Of a stretch of 64,000 nucleotides of DNA, positions 53,062 to 61,520 are shown one piece after another (positions within the stretch are counted from its first letter, which is position 1; each line of letters opens with the position of its first letter). Origin of the DNA: Micromonospora alfalfae (lineage in GTDB: Bacteria; Actinomycetota; Actinomycetes; Mycobacteriales; Micromonosporaceae); contig NZ_JAKKFH010000034.1 of NCBI RefSeq assembly GCF_022230925.1, positions 270,582 to 334,581 on the forward strand. The letters run 5' to 3'. The notes under the pieces are model-generated. The model did not search any database and had not been told where the DNA came from. It worked only from the letters and a program-made list of their open reading frames with translations. Position numbers and translations under genes: made by a program.

Positions 53062-54072
53062 TCAGAGGTTGCCGATGATGCGCAGGATCTCCGCATAGAA
53101 GTTGCCGTCGATGCTGCGGAAGAAGGAGAAATCCTGCCCCGGGTCGCCGAAGAACGGCCGCAACGTCCACGCCAACTGGGTGCCGACAAACCCGAAGAGC
53201 AGGATCCAGATGTAGAGCAGTGTCATGCTGGCCGGCCGCTGCGTCGGCTCCCCGCGCCGGACCGTACGGCCGTCCCACGGGCGTTGCGCCACGTAGCCGG
53301 GCGGCAGCATGCCGGGCGGGAACGAGGCACCGGCCGGCTGCCCGGCCCACTGCGTCGGAACCGGGGCCGGGGGCGTCGCAGTGGTCACGGCACCGTTCGC
53401 TGTCGACTCGGCCACGGCGGCTCCGGCAGGCACGGCGACCGGTTCGGTGCTCTGACCGGCGGCCGGCGCGGCAGCCGGCGACGGCCCGGCGGGCACCGCG
53501 GCCGGCACGGCCTGGACCGGCGCCGGGGCGCTGGCCTGCTCGCCGACAGTGGCGTTGGCGGCCTCGGGCGCGAGCAGGCCGTGGTCGTTGAGCACCTGCA
53601 TCCCGCTTGTCAGAAAGCGCAACCCGACCAGCGCCGACAGGGTCAGGATCGACACGTTGAGCAGCTTGAAGAACCCGTAGTCGTTGGCGGTGATCAGGAA
53701 GAAGAGGCTGATCGGCGCGAACGCCACAGCGAGCATCGAGGTGACGGTGATCGCCACCATCACCAGCGCCACCGACTGCCGCACCGAGAGCCGGGCACCG
53801 AAGACCAGGTTGAACAGGTAGAGCGTGGGCAGGCAGATGACCAGGGTGACCAGGAACAGCAGCGGCAGCTTCAGCGCCGAGGTCAGCGCCATCAGCGGGC
53901 TGTGGAAGAAGCCCAGCACCGCCCCGTAGCAGGCCAACGCGATGGCGGAGCTGGTCAGCATCCGCCCGGTCAGGGCGTTGAGGTCACGCTCGGCCACGAT
54001 CTGCTGCCAGATGCCCTCGCGATCCCGCAGGATGCGCTCGATGACGAGCGGGCTGGGACGGTCACCCGACAC
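53062..54072 (-). CDS. Multi-span membrane protein with Pro/Ala-rich loop
   Basis: 336 aa from GTG 54072, with GAGAGGGGTG upstream. About five membrane helices are grouped at about 40-165 (Yip1-like arrangement: TGRMLTSSAIALACYGAVLG, LYLFNLVFGARLSV), then a Pro/Ala linker of roughly 100 residues (about 170-270), then one more helix (about 283-303) and an FFRSIDGNFYAEILR end. Similar proteins are sometimes annotated as actin-binding WH2-domain proteins; I see no reason to accept that activity. Function unknown. 94 bp separate it from the ATPase upstream. Confidence 0.78.
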   Translation of the reverse strand: MSGDRPSPLVIERILRDREGIWQQIVAERDLNALTGRMLTSSAIALACYGAVLGFFHSPLMALTSALKLPLLFLVTLVICLPTLYLFNLVFGARLSVRQSVALVMVAITVTSMLAVAFAPISLFFLITANDYGFFKLLNVSILTLSALVGLRFLTSGMQVLNDHGLLAPEAANATVGEQASAPAPVQAVPAAVPAGPSPAAAPAAGQSTEPVAVPAGAAVAESTANGAVTTATPPAPVPTQWAGQPAGASFPPGMLPPGYVAQRPWDGRTVRRGEPTQRPASMTLLYIWILLFGFVGTQLAWTLRPFFGDPGQDFSFFRSIDGNFYAEILRIIGNL

Positions 54073-54166
54073 GGGTGCACCCCTCTCGGTGGTATTTCAC
54101 AGTGGACTGGGTGGGCAGACGGTAGGGCACCGGGTGGCGGGCCCGCCACCCCGTCCGGGGACGTCG

Positions 54167-55465
54167 TCAGCGCCAACCCACGTCGATCCGGTCGCCACGC
54201 TCGTCGAAGAAGTGCAGCGCGTCCATCCGTACCGAGACGGCGAGCGGGTGACCGGCGCTGACCGCCGGGTACGGCGCCAGCCGCACCGCCAGCTCCGCCG
54301 GACGGCGGTGGTGCCGGCCCGGATCGGGCAGCACGCTGGTCTGGACGCCACTGGGCGGGGCCTCCTGCGCCTCCACCGGCTTGCCGGTCAGCCGCTGCAT
54401 CACCGAGCCGAACCGGCGCAGGCCTCGCTGGCCGACCGGCGGCGATTCGAGTGGGGCGCCCATCTCGTCAACCACGATCGCTGTCGCGCCGATGTCGAGG
54501 AACGCCAACGACTCGTGCCCGTGGTGCTCCAGGTAGCGGATCCGCCCACGCAGCACGTCGCCGGGGCTGTCCGGTGCGACAGGGGTGAGCGCCTCGGCCC
54601 GCATGCCGACAACGATCCGCTCACCGTGGTAGTGCGCCACCGCCCTACTGCGGATGTCGTTCCAGGGCAGGTAGAGCGACTGGTCACCGAGGTTCAGCGT
54701 GACGTAACGGTCGAGATGGACGTAGACCGACGCCTCCAGCAGGTTCATCCGCGGGCTGCCCAGGAACGCCGCGACATAGAGCGTCGCCGGCCGGCCGTAC
54801 ACCTGGGTCGGTGTGCCCACGTCCTGGAGTACGCCGCGGCGCATGATGGCCACCCGGTCGGCCATGGTGAGCGCCTCGGCCTGGTCGTGGGTGACGTAGA
54901 CAGTGGTGACGCCCAGCTCGCGGGTCAGGCCGGAGATCTCCGCGCGCAGCTCGGCCCGCAGACCGCTGTCCAGGTTGGACAACGGCTCGTCCATCAGGAA
55001 CAGGCCCGGCCGGCGGACGATCGCACGCCCCATCGCCACCCGCTGCCGTTGCCCGCCGGAGAGCTGCCCCGGCTTGCGGGCCAGCACGTCACCGATGCCC
55101 AGCGCGCTCGCCACGTCGCTGACCCGCTCGCCCCGCGGCTCGGGCTCGACCCCGGCCAGCCGCAGCGGAAACGCGATGTTGTCGCCAACCGTCATGTGCG
55201 GGTAGAGGGCGAAGTCCTGGAAGACCATGGCGATCCTGCGGTCCCGTGGGGGCAGGTCGTTGGCCAACTCCCCGTCGAGCATCACCGCACCGGTGGTCGG
55301 CTCCTCCAACCCGGCGATCATCCGCAGCACCGTCGACTTGCCGCAGCCGGACGGCCCAAGCAGCACCATGAACTCGCCGTCGTTCACATCGAGGTTGATG
55401 CTGTCGACGGCGAGCGTGCCATCCCGGAAAACCTTGGTCACATCCTTGAGCGTGACGGTGCTCAC
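54167..55465 (-). CDS. Sugar ABC transporter ATP-binding protein (UgpC/MsmK type)
   Basis: 432 aa from GTG 55465, with GGGGGGGAAG upstream. Walker A is LLGPSGCGKST (about 38-48), the signature is QLSGGQRQRVAMGRAI, Walker B LFLMDEPLSNLD and the switch His is in YVTHDQAEAL. The C-terminal OB-like MalK domain follows but contains an insertion (GRHHRRPAELAVRLAPYP near 395), giving more length than the usual 360-370. No permease or binding-protein gene is adjacent, so it may be a shared ATPase for several sugar uptake systems, as MsiK is in Streptomyces. The nearby GH65/pgmB pair is a possible consumer. Confidence 0.88.
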   Translation of the reverse strand: MSTVTLKDVTKVFRDGTLAVDSINLDVNDGEFMVLLGPSGCGKSTVLRMIAGLEEPTTGAVMLDGELANDLPPRDRRIAMVFQDFALYPHMTVGDNIAFPLRLAGVEPEPRGERVSDVASALGIGDVLARKPGQLSGGQRQRVAMGRAIVRRPGLFLMDEPLSNLDSGLRAELRAEISGLTRELGVTTVYVTHDQAEALTMADRVAIMRRGVLQDVGTPTQVYGRPATLYVAAFLGSPRMNLLEASVYVHLDRYVTLNLGDQSLYLPWNDIRSRAVAHYHGERIVVGMRAEALTPVAPDSPGDVLRGRIRYLEHHGHESLAFLDIGATAIVVDEMGAPLESPPVGQRGLRRFGSVMQRLTGKPVEAQEAPPSGVQTSVLPDPGRHHRRPAELAVRLAPYPAVSAGHPLAVSVRMDALHFFDERGDRIDVGWR

Positions 55466-55591
55466 CGTCTTCCCCCCCAGCGCGCGTCGGCCGAACCCCA
55501 CAAGACTGTGACCAGGATCATGGGTTTGTGACATCGGGTAAACGTCTCATGTTCGATCGATGACACTGCTATTACACGACAGAAGCGTCGA

Positions 55592-57802
55592 TCAGCAGCG
55601 CGTGGATCGCTCGTCCGGCTCCCCGAGGAACACCTGCCGCACCACCCGCTCCGCCGCCCGCCCGTCGTCCAAAGTGCAGAACCGGGCCCGGAAATGCTCG
55701 CGGGCCTTCGTCGCCGCGTCCGAGCGCACCCCGTCGGTACGGAACAGGTCGAGCAGATCGGCGAAAGTGGAGGCTACCGCGCCCGGCGGTTCGGCGGTGA
55801 CGTCGAAGTAGACGCCCCGGGCCAGCCGGTACGCCTCCCAGTCCGGGGTGTACAGCACGATCGGCCGGTCCAACACCGCATAGTCGAACATGGCCGACGA
55901 GTAGTCGGTTACCAGCACGTCCGCCACCAGGTAGAGATCCTCCACCCGTTGATGGCCGCTGACGTCACGAACCCGCTCCCAGTCCCTCGGCTGGCCGGGC
56001 CGTCGGTCCCGGTCGTGGAAGTAGTGGCTGCGCATCAACAACCGGCCCGAGTCACCCAGCGCCTTGACGAACCGGTCCGGGTCGAACGGCGGCCGATAGC
56101 CGGGCAGGTGCTCGCGGTGCGTCGGGGCGTACAGGACGACCTGCTCGTCGGGGTCGAGGCCGAACTCCGCGCGGAGTCGGCGCACCTCGTCCGGGCTGGC
56201 GGTGACCAGGCGATCGTTGCGCGGGTACCCCACCTCCAGCGTGGTGTACGTGGCCGGGTACGCCCGGTCCCACATCTGGGTGGAGAAGCTGTTGGCGCTG
56301 ACGCTGTAGTCCCAGCGGTCCACCCGGCGCAGCAGCCCGGCGAAGTCCATCCGACCCGCGCCGATCGGGTAGCGCTGCTGATCCAGCCCCATCACCTTGA
56401 CCGGCGTGCCGTGGTGCGTCTGCACGTGCACCTGTTCGGGTCGCTTCCTGACGAAGTCCGGAAAGTTGACGTTGTTGACCAGCCACCGGGCGCGGGCGAG
56501 CACCCGGTAGTACGCCGGCGTGCCGGCCACCACGTACTCCACTCCGGCCGGCACGCTGTCCACCCGGTCCCGACGCACCACCCACACCCCGCGCACCCCC
56601 GGCGCCAATCGGCGGGCGACCTCGTAGATGGCCGCCGGGTTGCAGGAGTAGCCCCGGTACCAGTACGCCGCGTACACGGCGAGCGCCGGGTCGACCGGCC
56701 GCCGCAACTCGGCCCGGTAGTACTCGCGCAGCAGCCCGTCCCGGGTCAGCCGGGCACCGCGCCGGGCGACCGGGCCGACGGTGCGCCGCGCGGTGCGGGC
56801 CCGTCGGCGGGCGGCGTCGCGGGCCCGGCCGGCGGCCCGCAACGCGCTGAAGGTGCGCCACCGGCCGGAGGCGACAAGCTTGTGCTTGATCCCCTCGACT
56901 CCGTCCGGTACCGGATAACCGCCGGCCGGCAGCCAGCGCTCGTAGTCCGCTGTGATCTGCGCGAAGAACGCCTCCCGCAGTTCCGGCGCGATCCGCTGAC
57001 CGTTGCCGAGCACCGTCAGGTAGTGCCAGATCATCCGTTCGAAGACCACCGGCCGCAGGGCCTCCGTCGCCGACCCCCACGACTCCATCAGGTGGAACAC
57101 CCGGTGCCACTGCGGGAAGACCTCGAAGTGCCGGTCACCCCGGGTCCGGGTGATCGCACCGGCGCGGCGTTGGCGGTAGTTGACGCAGACCCGGTCCAGT
57201 ACGCCGATCCGGTGCGCGGCCATCAGCACCGGGTAGCTGAACGAGACATCCTCGTACCAGCCGGGTGCGAAGCGCAGACCCAGATCGGTGAGGAACTCCC
57301 GACGGACCAGCCGGTTCCACGCGGTGTGCAGCAGGTGCATCGCCTGCGGCCGGTCCCGCAGGCGGAAGGTGCCCGGGCCCGGCGACTCCGGAAACACCTC
57401 GGCCATCGCGCTGCGGGTGGCGGTGTCGTTCCAGTGGGTGCGGACGTGGTCGACGAGCAGGACGTCCGGGCGGGTGACCCGCAACCGTTCGGCGACCTCG
57501 GTCAGGCACTCCGGGGCCAGCCAGTCGTCGCCGTCGAGGAACCACACGTACTCGCCGACGGCCCGGTCCAGCCCGATGTTCCGGGCCGGACCGAGGCCGA
57601 CGTTCTCCGACAGCCGGACCGAGTGGACCCGCTGGTCGCGGGCCGCGTACTCGTCGATGATGTCGCCGCTGGCGTCCGGCGAGCAGTCGTCGACGGCGAT
57701 CACCTCGATGTCCGTCTCCGGCTGACCGAGGATGGAGTCCAGGCACTCCCGCAGGTATCCCTGCACCCGGAAGGCGGGCACCACGAAGCTGATCAGAGTC
57801 AT
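55592..57802 (-). CDS. Fused GT2 glycosyltransferase / CDP-glycerol glycerophosphotransferase (TagF-like)
   Basis: 736 aa from ATG 57802, with GGAGGG upstream. Residues 1-230 are a GT-A glycosyltransferase: SFVVPAFRVQGYLRECLDSI, IAVDDCSPDASGD and the DGDDW metal-binding motif. After a basic linker (about 325-355), the C-terminal 350 residues are a TagB/TagF domain: THHGTPVKVMGLDQQ, ANSFSTQMWDRAY, GYPRNDRL, LYAPTHREHLPGY and the closing VTDYSSAMFDYAVLDRPIV. The enzyme probably extends or primes a glycerol- or polyol-phosphate wall polymer at the inner membrane face. It is the last gene of the wall-polymer cluster. Confidence 0.9.
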   Translation of the reverse strand: MTLISFVVPAFRVQGYLRECLDSILGQPETDIEVIAVDDCSPDASGDIIDEYAARDQRVHSVRLSENVGLGPARNIGLDRAVGEYVWFLDGDDWLAPECLTEVAERLRVTRPDVLLVDHVRTHWNDTATRSAMAEVFPESPGPGTFRLRDRPQAMHLLHTAWNRLVRREFLTDLGLRFAPGWYEDVSFSYPVLMAAHRIGVLDRVCVNYRQRRAGAITRTRGDRHFEVFPQWHRVFHLMESWGSATEALRPVVFERMIWHYLTVLGNGQRIAPELREAFFAQITADYERWLPAGGYPVPDGVEGIKHKLVASGRWRTFSALRAAGRARDAARRRARTARRTVGPVARRGARLTRDGLLREYYRAELRRPVDPALAVYAAYWYRGYSCNPAAIYEVARRLAPGVRGVWVVRRDRVDSVPAGVEYVVAGTPAYYRVLARARWLVNNVNFPDFVRKRPEQVHVQTHHGTPVKVMGLDQQRYPIGAGRMDFAGLLRRVDRWDYSVSANSFSTQMWDRAYPATYTTLEVGYPRNDRLVTASPDEVRRLRAEFGLDPDEQVVLYAPTHREHLPGYRPPFDPDRFVKALGDSGRLLMRSHYFHDRDRRPGQPRDWERVRDVSGHQRVEDLYLVADVLVTDYSSAMFDYAVLDRPIVLYTPDWEAYRLARGVYFDVTAEPPGAVASTFADLLDLFRTDGVRSDAATKAREHFRARFCTLDDGRAAERVVRQVFLGEPDERSTRC

Positions 57803-57816
57803 CCGGCCGCCCTCCG

Positions 57817-59877
57817 TCAGCGCGGCGCGGCACCTCCAGCGCCCGCCGGCGCCACCGACGCCCGCGCGCTACGGGCCGGTCGCACGAACCAGGCCAGGAC
57901 GACGCTCACCACGAAAACCACGAGAAGGTACGCACCGAGTGTAGCCAGTCCGATACCCGCAATACCGGCGATCGCCGCGAGGGCCAACAGCACGGAACGT
58001 CCCTCCCAGCCCAGCGTCGCCGCGTGCAGGGGCGGTGCCGCCTGACGCTTCTCCAGCCGGGCGGTCAGGTCGTAGTGGTGCACAGTGAGCACGAAGACGT
58101 ACCCGAAGATCAGCCAGCCGGGTGCCGCACCGACCACCCCGACCGCGATGGCGAACAGGTACTCGGCGGCCCGCAACGCCGCAGGCACCAGCCAGTCCAG
58201 CGGACCGTTGTGCGCCGCCCCGGCGCCCAGGCCGCCGACCAGCAGCACCAGCAGCGCCACCGGCACCGCCCAGCGCAGCCCCTCGGGCGCGTCGCTCAGC
58301 AGCGCCCCGACCAGCAGCACCGCCGGGCCGAGCGCGGCGATCACCGCCAGGGTCAGCGGCCCCATCGGGCGGACCACCGGCAACCAGCGGGCCAGCGGGC
58401 CGTCGTCGCGGTGCAGGGTGGCGTCGACAGTGTCCAGCACCGGCACCCACATCCAGCGGGCCCGCAGCGTCCGCAGCGCCCCCGTGTACGCGAACGCCAA
58501 CACCCCCCAGACCAGCACGGCGATCAGGCTGACCAGCGGGTTGAACAGCGCCACTGTCAGCGCGATCAGCGCCCACCGCTCGCCGATCGGGAAGACCACT
58601 GTCCGCTTCAGCCAGTACGACACCGACCCGGTGTCCGCCTGCACCCGGGTCGACGCCGCGTTGAGCCGGTCACCGATCCCACCGCTGGCGTTCGTCGCCG
58701 TACGCGGGCGGCGGGCAGCCTCGTCGTGCAGCACCCCGTACCAGGTGTCGGTCATGTGCCGGACGGTCTGCAACGTCATCGCGGCGATCGCGAGCGCCCA
58801 CCCGTTGCCCAGCCCGGCGTGGCTCACCCCGAAGCCCAGCCCGGCGTAGACCAGGTACTCCTTGGCCCGGTCCGCCATCGTGTCCAACCAGCCACCCCAG
58901 GCGCTGAAGTGCCGGGTGTAGCGGGCCAACTGGCCGTCCACGCAGTCCAGCACGAAGCCCAGGTAGAGCAGCACCGCGCCACCGACCAGCGCGGGCCGCC
59001 CACCGACCCCGAACAGCACCGCCGCGCCCAACGCGAAGAGCACCGAGATCACCGTCACCCCGGTCGGGGTGAGCCGGAGCCGGGCCGAGAGCCGGACCAC
59101 GTACGGCGACCAGGTGCTGACGAAGTAGGTGGAGAAGAAGTCGTCCTTCTCCTTCACCGACAGCCGCAACTCGGCCCGGTCCTCGTCGACAGCGGTCACC
59201 GCCGCCTCGGCAGCGGTGAGCCCGGCCGGGTCCTCGACCCGGTGGGCGACGAGCAGGCGTACCCGCTGGGCGAAGATCAGGGTGCCGAGCGCCGCGAGAC
59301 CCGCGAAGAGCCGGTCCACGGCGGACCCGGGGCCACCGGCCGCCACCGACCCCCCGGACCCGCCCCCGCCGGTCACCGGCAGCGGCGCGACGTCGCCGGC
59401 CGGGCCGATCGGAGCGGCGACGGGGAGCATCCCGGACGTGGCGGCGCGGGCGGCGGCCGCGAGGGTCGGCAGGTCGTCAACGCCGACCCGCAGCGCGCCG
59501 CCGAACACGCCGGTGGCGGCCCCGTCGAGGGCGTCCAACGCGCCGGCGTCGACCACCTGGCCGCGCTCCTCCCGCACCGCTGTCCGACCGGGCACCGGCG
59601 GGTCACCGAGGACCAGCGCCACAGTGGGACCCACCGGGCTGGTGGCCAGGTGCCGCAGTACAGCCGTGTGCGCCACCAGGTCGGTGCCGGTGATCAGCAC
59701 CGGGACGGTCGCTGTGGTGACCAGGTCGGACAGCTCGTCGAGGTTGGCGGCGAAGCGCACCTCGTCCGCCCCGGCCAGGCGCAACTGGTCGGCCAGCCGG
59801 TCGGCCAACGGCTCACCGGTCGCAGTGGTCAGGCCCGCCGCGGGCATCCCGGCGGCGAGCACGATCGCGAGCGTCAC
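57817..59877 (-). CDS. DUF5941-type fusion with CDP-alcohol phosphatidyltransferase
   Basis: 686 aa from GTG 59877, overlapping the upstream ATPase gene by 4 bp. Residues 1-165 look like a degenerate nucleotidyltransferase Rossmann domain (MTLAIVLAAGMPAAG). The middle (about 265-430) holds the complete CDP-alcohol phosphotransferase signature, with LDCVDGQLARYTRHF then G-x3-D-x3-D in SAWGGWLDTMADRAKEYL. Several more membrane helices (about 10 in total) follow. It would transfer an alcohol phosphate from a CDP-alcohol to a lipid or sugar acceptor. Context points to wall-polymer or polyol-phosphate precursor synthesis. Confidence 0.87.
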   Translation of the reverse strand: MTLAIVLAAGMPAAGLTTATGEPLADRLADQLRLAGADEVRFAANLDELSDLVTTATVPVLITGTDLVAHTAVLRHLATSPVGPTVALVLGDPPVPGRTAVREERGQVVDAGALDALDGAATGVFGGALRVGVDDLPTLAAAARAATSGMLPVAAPIGPAGDVAPLPVTGGGGSGGSVAAGGPGSAVDRLFAGLAALGTLIFAQRVRLLVAHRVEDPAGLTAAEAAVTAVDEDRAELRLSVKEKDDFFSTYFVSTWSPYVVRLSARLRLTPTGVTVISVLFALGAAVLFGVGGRPALVGGAVLLYLGFVLDCVDGQLARYTRHFSAWGGWLDTMADRAKEYLVYAGLGFGVSHAGLGNGWALAIAAMTLQTVRHMTDTWYGVLHDEAARRPRTATNASGGIGDRLNAASTRVQADTGSVSYWLKRTVVFPIGERWALIALTVALFNPLVSLIAVLVWGVLAFAYTGALRTLRARWMWVPVLDTVDATLHRDDGPLARWLPVVRPMGPLTLAVIAALGPAVLLVGALLSDAPEGLRWAVPVALLVLLVGGLGAGAAHNGPLDWLVPAALRAAEYLFAIAVGVVGAAPGWLIFGYVFVLTVHHYDLTARLEKRQAAPPLHAATLGWEGRSVLLALAAIAGIAGIGLATLGAYLLVVFVVSVVLAWFVRPARSARASVAPAGAGGAAPR

Positions 59878-60620
59878 CGCGGGACCGCTGCGTGGTACGC
59901 GTCGAGCGCCTCGGCGATGGTGCCGTCGAGCGTCAACCGGCCCGCGTCGAGGTACAACCCCCGACGGCAGAACCGGGTCAGGTCCTTTTCGTTGTGTGAC
60001 ACCAGCACCAGCGTGCGCCCCTCCCCGAGCAGACGATCAATAGTCGCGTAACACTTCTTGCGGAACTCCGCGTCCCCGACCGCTGTCACCTCGTCCATCA
60101 GCAGGATCGGGTGCGGCAGGTGCGAGATGATCGCGAAGCCCAGCCGCACCTTCATCCCCGACGAGTAGTGCCGCACCGACGTGTCGATGGCCCGTTCCAC
60201 CTGCTCACCGGCGAACTCGACGATCTCGTCGAAGTGCCGCTTCAGATAGCTCGTCGACAGTCCGTGCAGCCCACCGACCAGGTGCAGGTTCTCCCGCCCG
60301 GTCAGGTCGTTGGAGAAACCGGCGGACAACTCCAGCAGCGGCGCCACAGCGCCGTGCACCCGGATGTCGCCCTCATCCGGAATGAGCACCCCGGCGATCA
60401 GCCGCAGCAGGGTGCTCTTGCCGGTGCCGTTGCGCCCGATCACCCCGACGGTCTCGCCGGGCTCGACGGTGAACGACACGTCCCGCAACGGCCAGAACTG
60501 GCCGGGCAGGGCACCACGCGCACCCCGGTGGATGAACAGCTCCCGCAGCCGCAACTGGCGGCGACGGTTCCGCACGAACCGGATGCCCAGCCCGTCGGCC
60601 TCGATGATCGGCGCGGCCAC
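59874..60620 (-). CDS. Polysaccharide/teichoic acid ABC exporter, ATP-binding subunit (TagH/Wzt-like)
   Basis: 248 aa from GTG 60620; AAGGAG is upstream, at the very end of the permease gene (1-bp gap). The N-terminus has the FVRNRRRQLRLRELFIHRG segment typical of wall-polymer exporters. Walker A is IGRNGTGKST, the signature is RHYSSGMKVRLGFAI and Walker B ILLMDEVTAVGD. There is no C-terminal carbohydrate-binding extension. It pairs with the permease at 60622 to flip the polymer made by the following genes. Confidence 0.92.
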   Translation of the reverse strand: MAAPIIEADGLGIRFVRNRRRQLRLRELFIHRGARGALPGQFWPLRDVSFTVEPGETVGVIGRNGTGKSTLLRLIAGVLIPDEGDIRVHGAVAPLLELSAGFSNDLTGRENLHLVGGLHGLSTSYLKRHFDEIVEFAGEQVERAIDTSVRHYSSGMKVRLGFAIISHLPHPILLMDEVTAVGDAEFRKKCYATIDRLLGEGRTLVLVSHNEKDLTRFCRRGLYLDAGRLTLDGTIAEALDAYHAAVPR

Positions 60621-60621
60621 C

Positions 60622-61449
60622 TCAGAGCTCCTTGAGCACTGCGGGCTCCAACCGGCGGAACGACCACCAACCGGCGGCCAGCACCAGCAGGCTGCCGACG
60701 ACAGTGGTGGCGAGCAGCCGGGCGTCCGGGAACTCGTCCGGATACCAGATCGCGTGGTGCAGCTGGAAGATCCCGACCAGCGGGTTCAGCTCGTACACCA
60801 CCTTCAACCAGCCGGGCAGGCCGGACTCCCGGACCAGGCTGAGCGGATAGATGATCGGCGTGGCGTAGAAGAGCACCCGGATGATCAGCCGCATCAGCCG
60901 TTCCACGTCGCGCATCAGCACGTTCCACGCGGACAGCAGCAGGGCGAGCCCGGTCAACAGGACGGCTTGGACGGCCACCGCCAGCGGCAGCGAGAGCAGC
61001 GACCAACCCGGATGGATCCGACCGTGCGCCGCGTAGATCACCGCGATGGCGATAAGGATCGGCAGGCCGGCCGCGTACTCGGCGAACCGGCCGGTGACCC
61101 GACCGATCGGAAAGACCTGACGTGGCACGTTCATCGTGGTGATCAACCGGGACTGGCCGGTCAGCGCGTTCGTCGCCTCACTCAGCGCCGAACTGGTCCA
61201 CATCCAGGCGAAGATGCCGGTGATCAGGAACAACGGGTACGAACCGGCCGCCTCGCCGAGGTGCCGACCGGTGTCCCGGGAGTAGAGCACCCCGAAGACG
61301 AACCAGTAGATGGCGCCCATGCCGAGCGGCTCGATCAACGACCAGAAGTAGCCCAGCACCGACTGCTGGTACTTGACCGCAAGATCCCGCCTGACCAGGA
61401 TGCGCAGCGAGTTGCGGTGCGACCACAACGCCGCGACGCCAGAGGTCAC
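60622..61449 (-). CDS. Polysaccharide/teichoic acid ABC exporter, permease subunit (TagG/Wzm-like)
   Basis: 275 aa from GTG 61449, with GGCGGGAGG upstream. The ABC-2 permease signature begins LRILVRRDLAVKYQQSVLGY, continuing FWSLIEPLGMGAIYWFVFG. Six membrane helices are present, and the C-terminal helix pair includes YELNPLVGIFQLHHAIWYP, common to O-antigen and teichoic acid exporters. It is the first gene of the four-gene wall-polymer operon (permease, ATPase, DUF5941 fusion, TagF-like fusion). Confidence 0.92.
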   Translation of the reverse strand: MTSGVAALWSHRNSLRILVRRDLAVKYQQSVLGYFWSLIEPLGMGAIYWFVFGVLYSRDTGRHLGEAAGSYPLFLITGIFAWMWTSSALSEATNALTGQSRLITTMNVPRQVFPIGRVTGRFAEYAAGLPILIAIAVIYAAHGRIHPGWSLLSLPLAVAVQAVLLTGLALLLSAWNVLMRDVERLMRLIIRVLFYATPIIYPLSLVRESGLPGWLKVVYELNPLVGIFQLHHAIWYPDEFPDARLLATTVVGSLLVLAAGWWSFRRLEPAVLKEL

Positions 61450-61520
61450 CGCAGCCTCCCGCCTCCTGAAACGGACGACAGGTTAGCAGTCGGTGAACGA
61501 TTGCCCCGAATCGACCGGAC

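Noticed and set aside
53062..54072. Actin-binding WH2 function for the membrane protein
   Set aside because: A label of this kind exists for similar proteins, but I see only membrane helices and a Pro/Ala linker, so I give no function.
55694..58045. Plus-strand frame of over 700 codons opposite the TagF-like gene
   Set aside because: Monotonous Arg/His/Val/Gln composition, antisense to a gene with full GT2 and TagF motifs.
61178..61426. Small minus-strand frame inside the permease gene
   Set aside because: It is an out-of-frame reading of the TagG-like permease with no initiation signal of its own.
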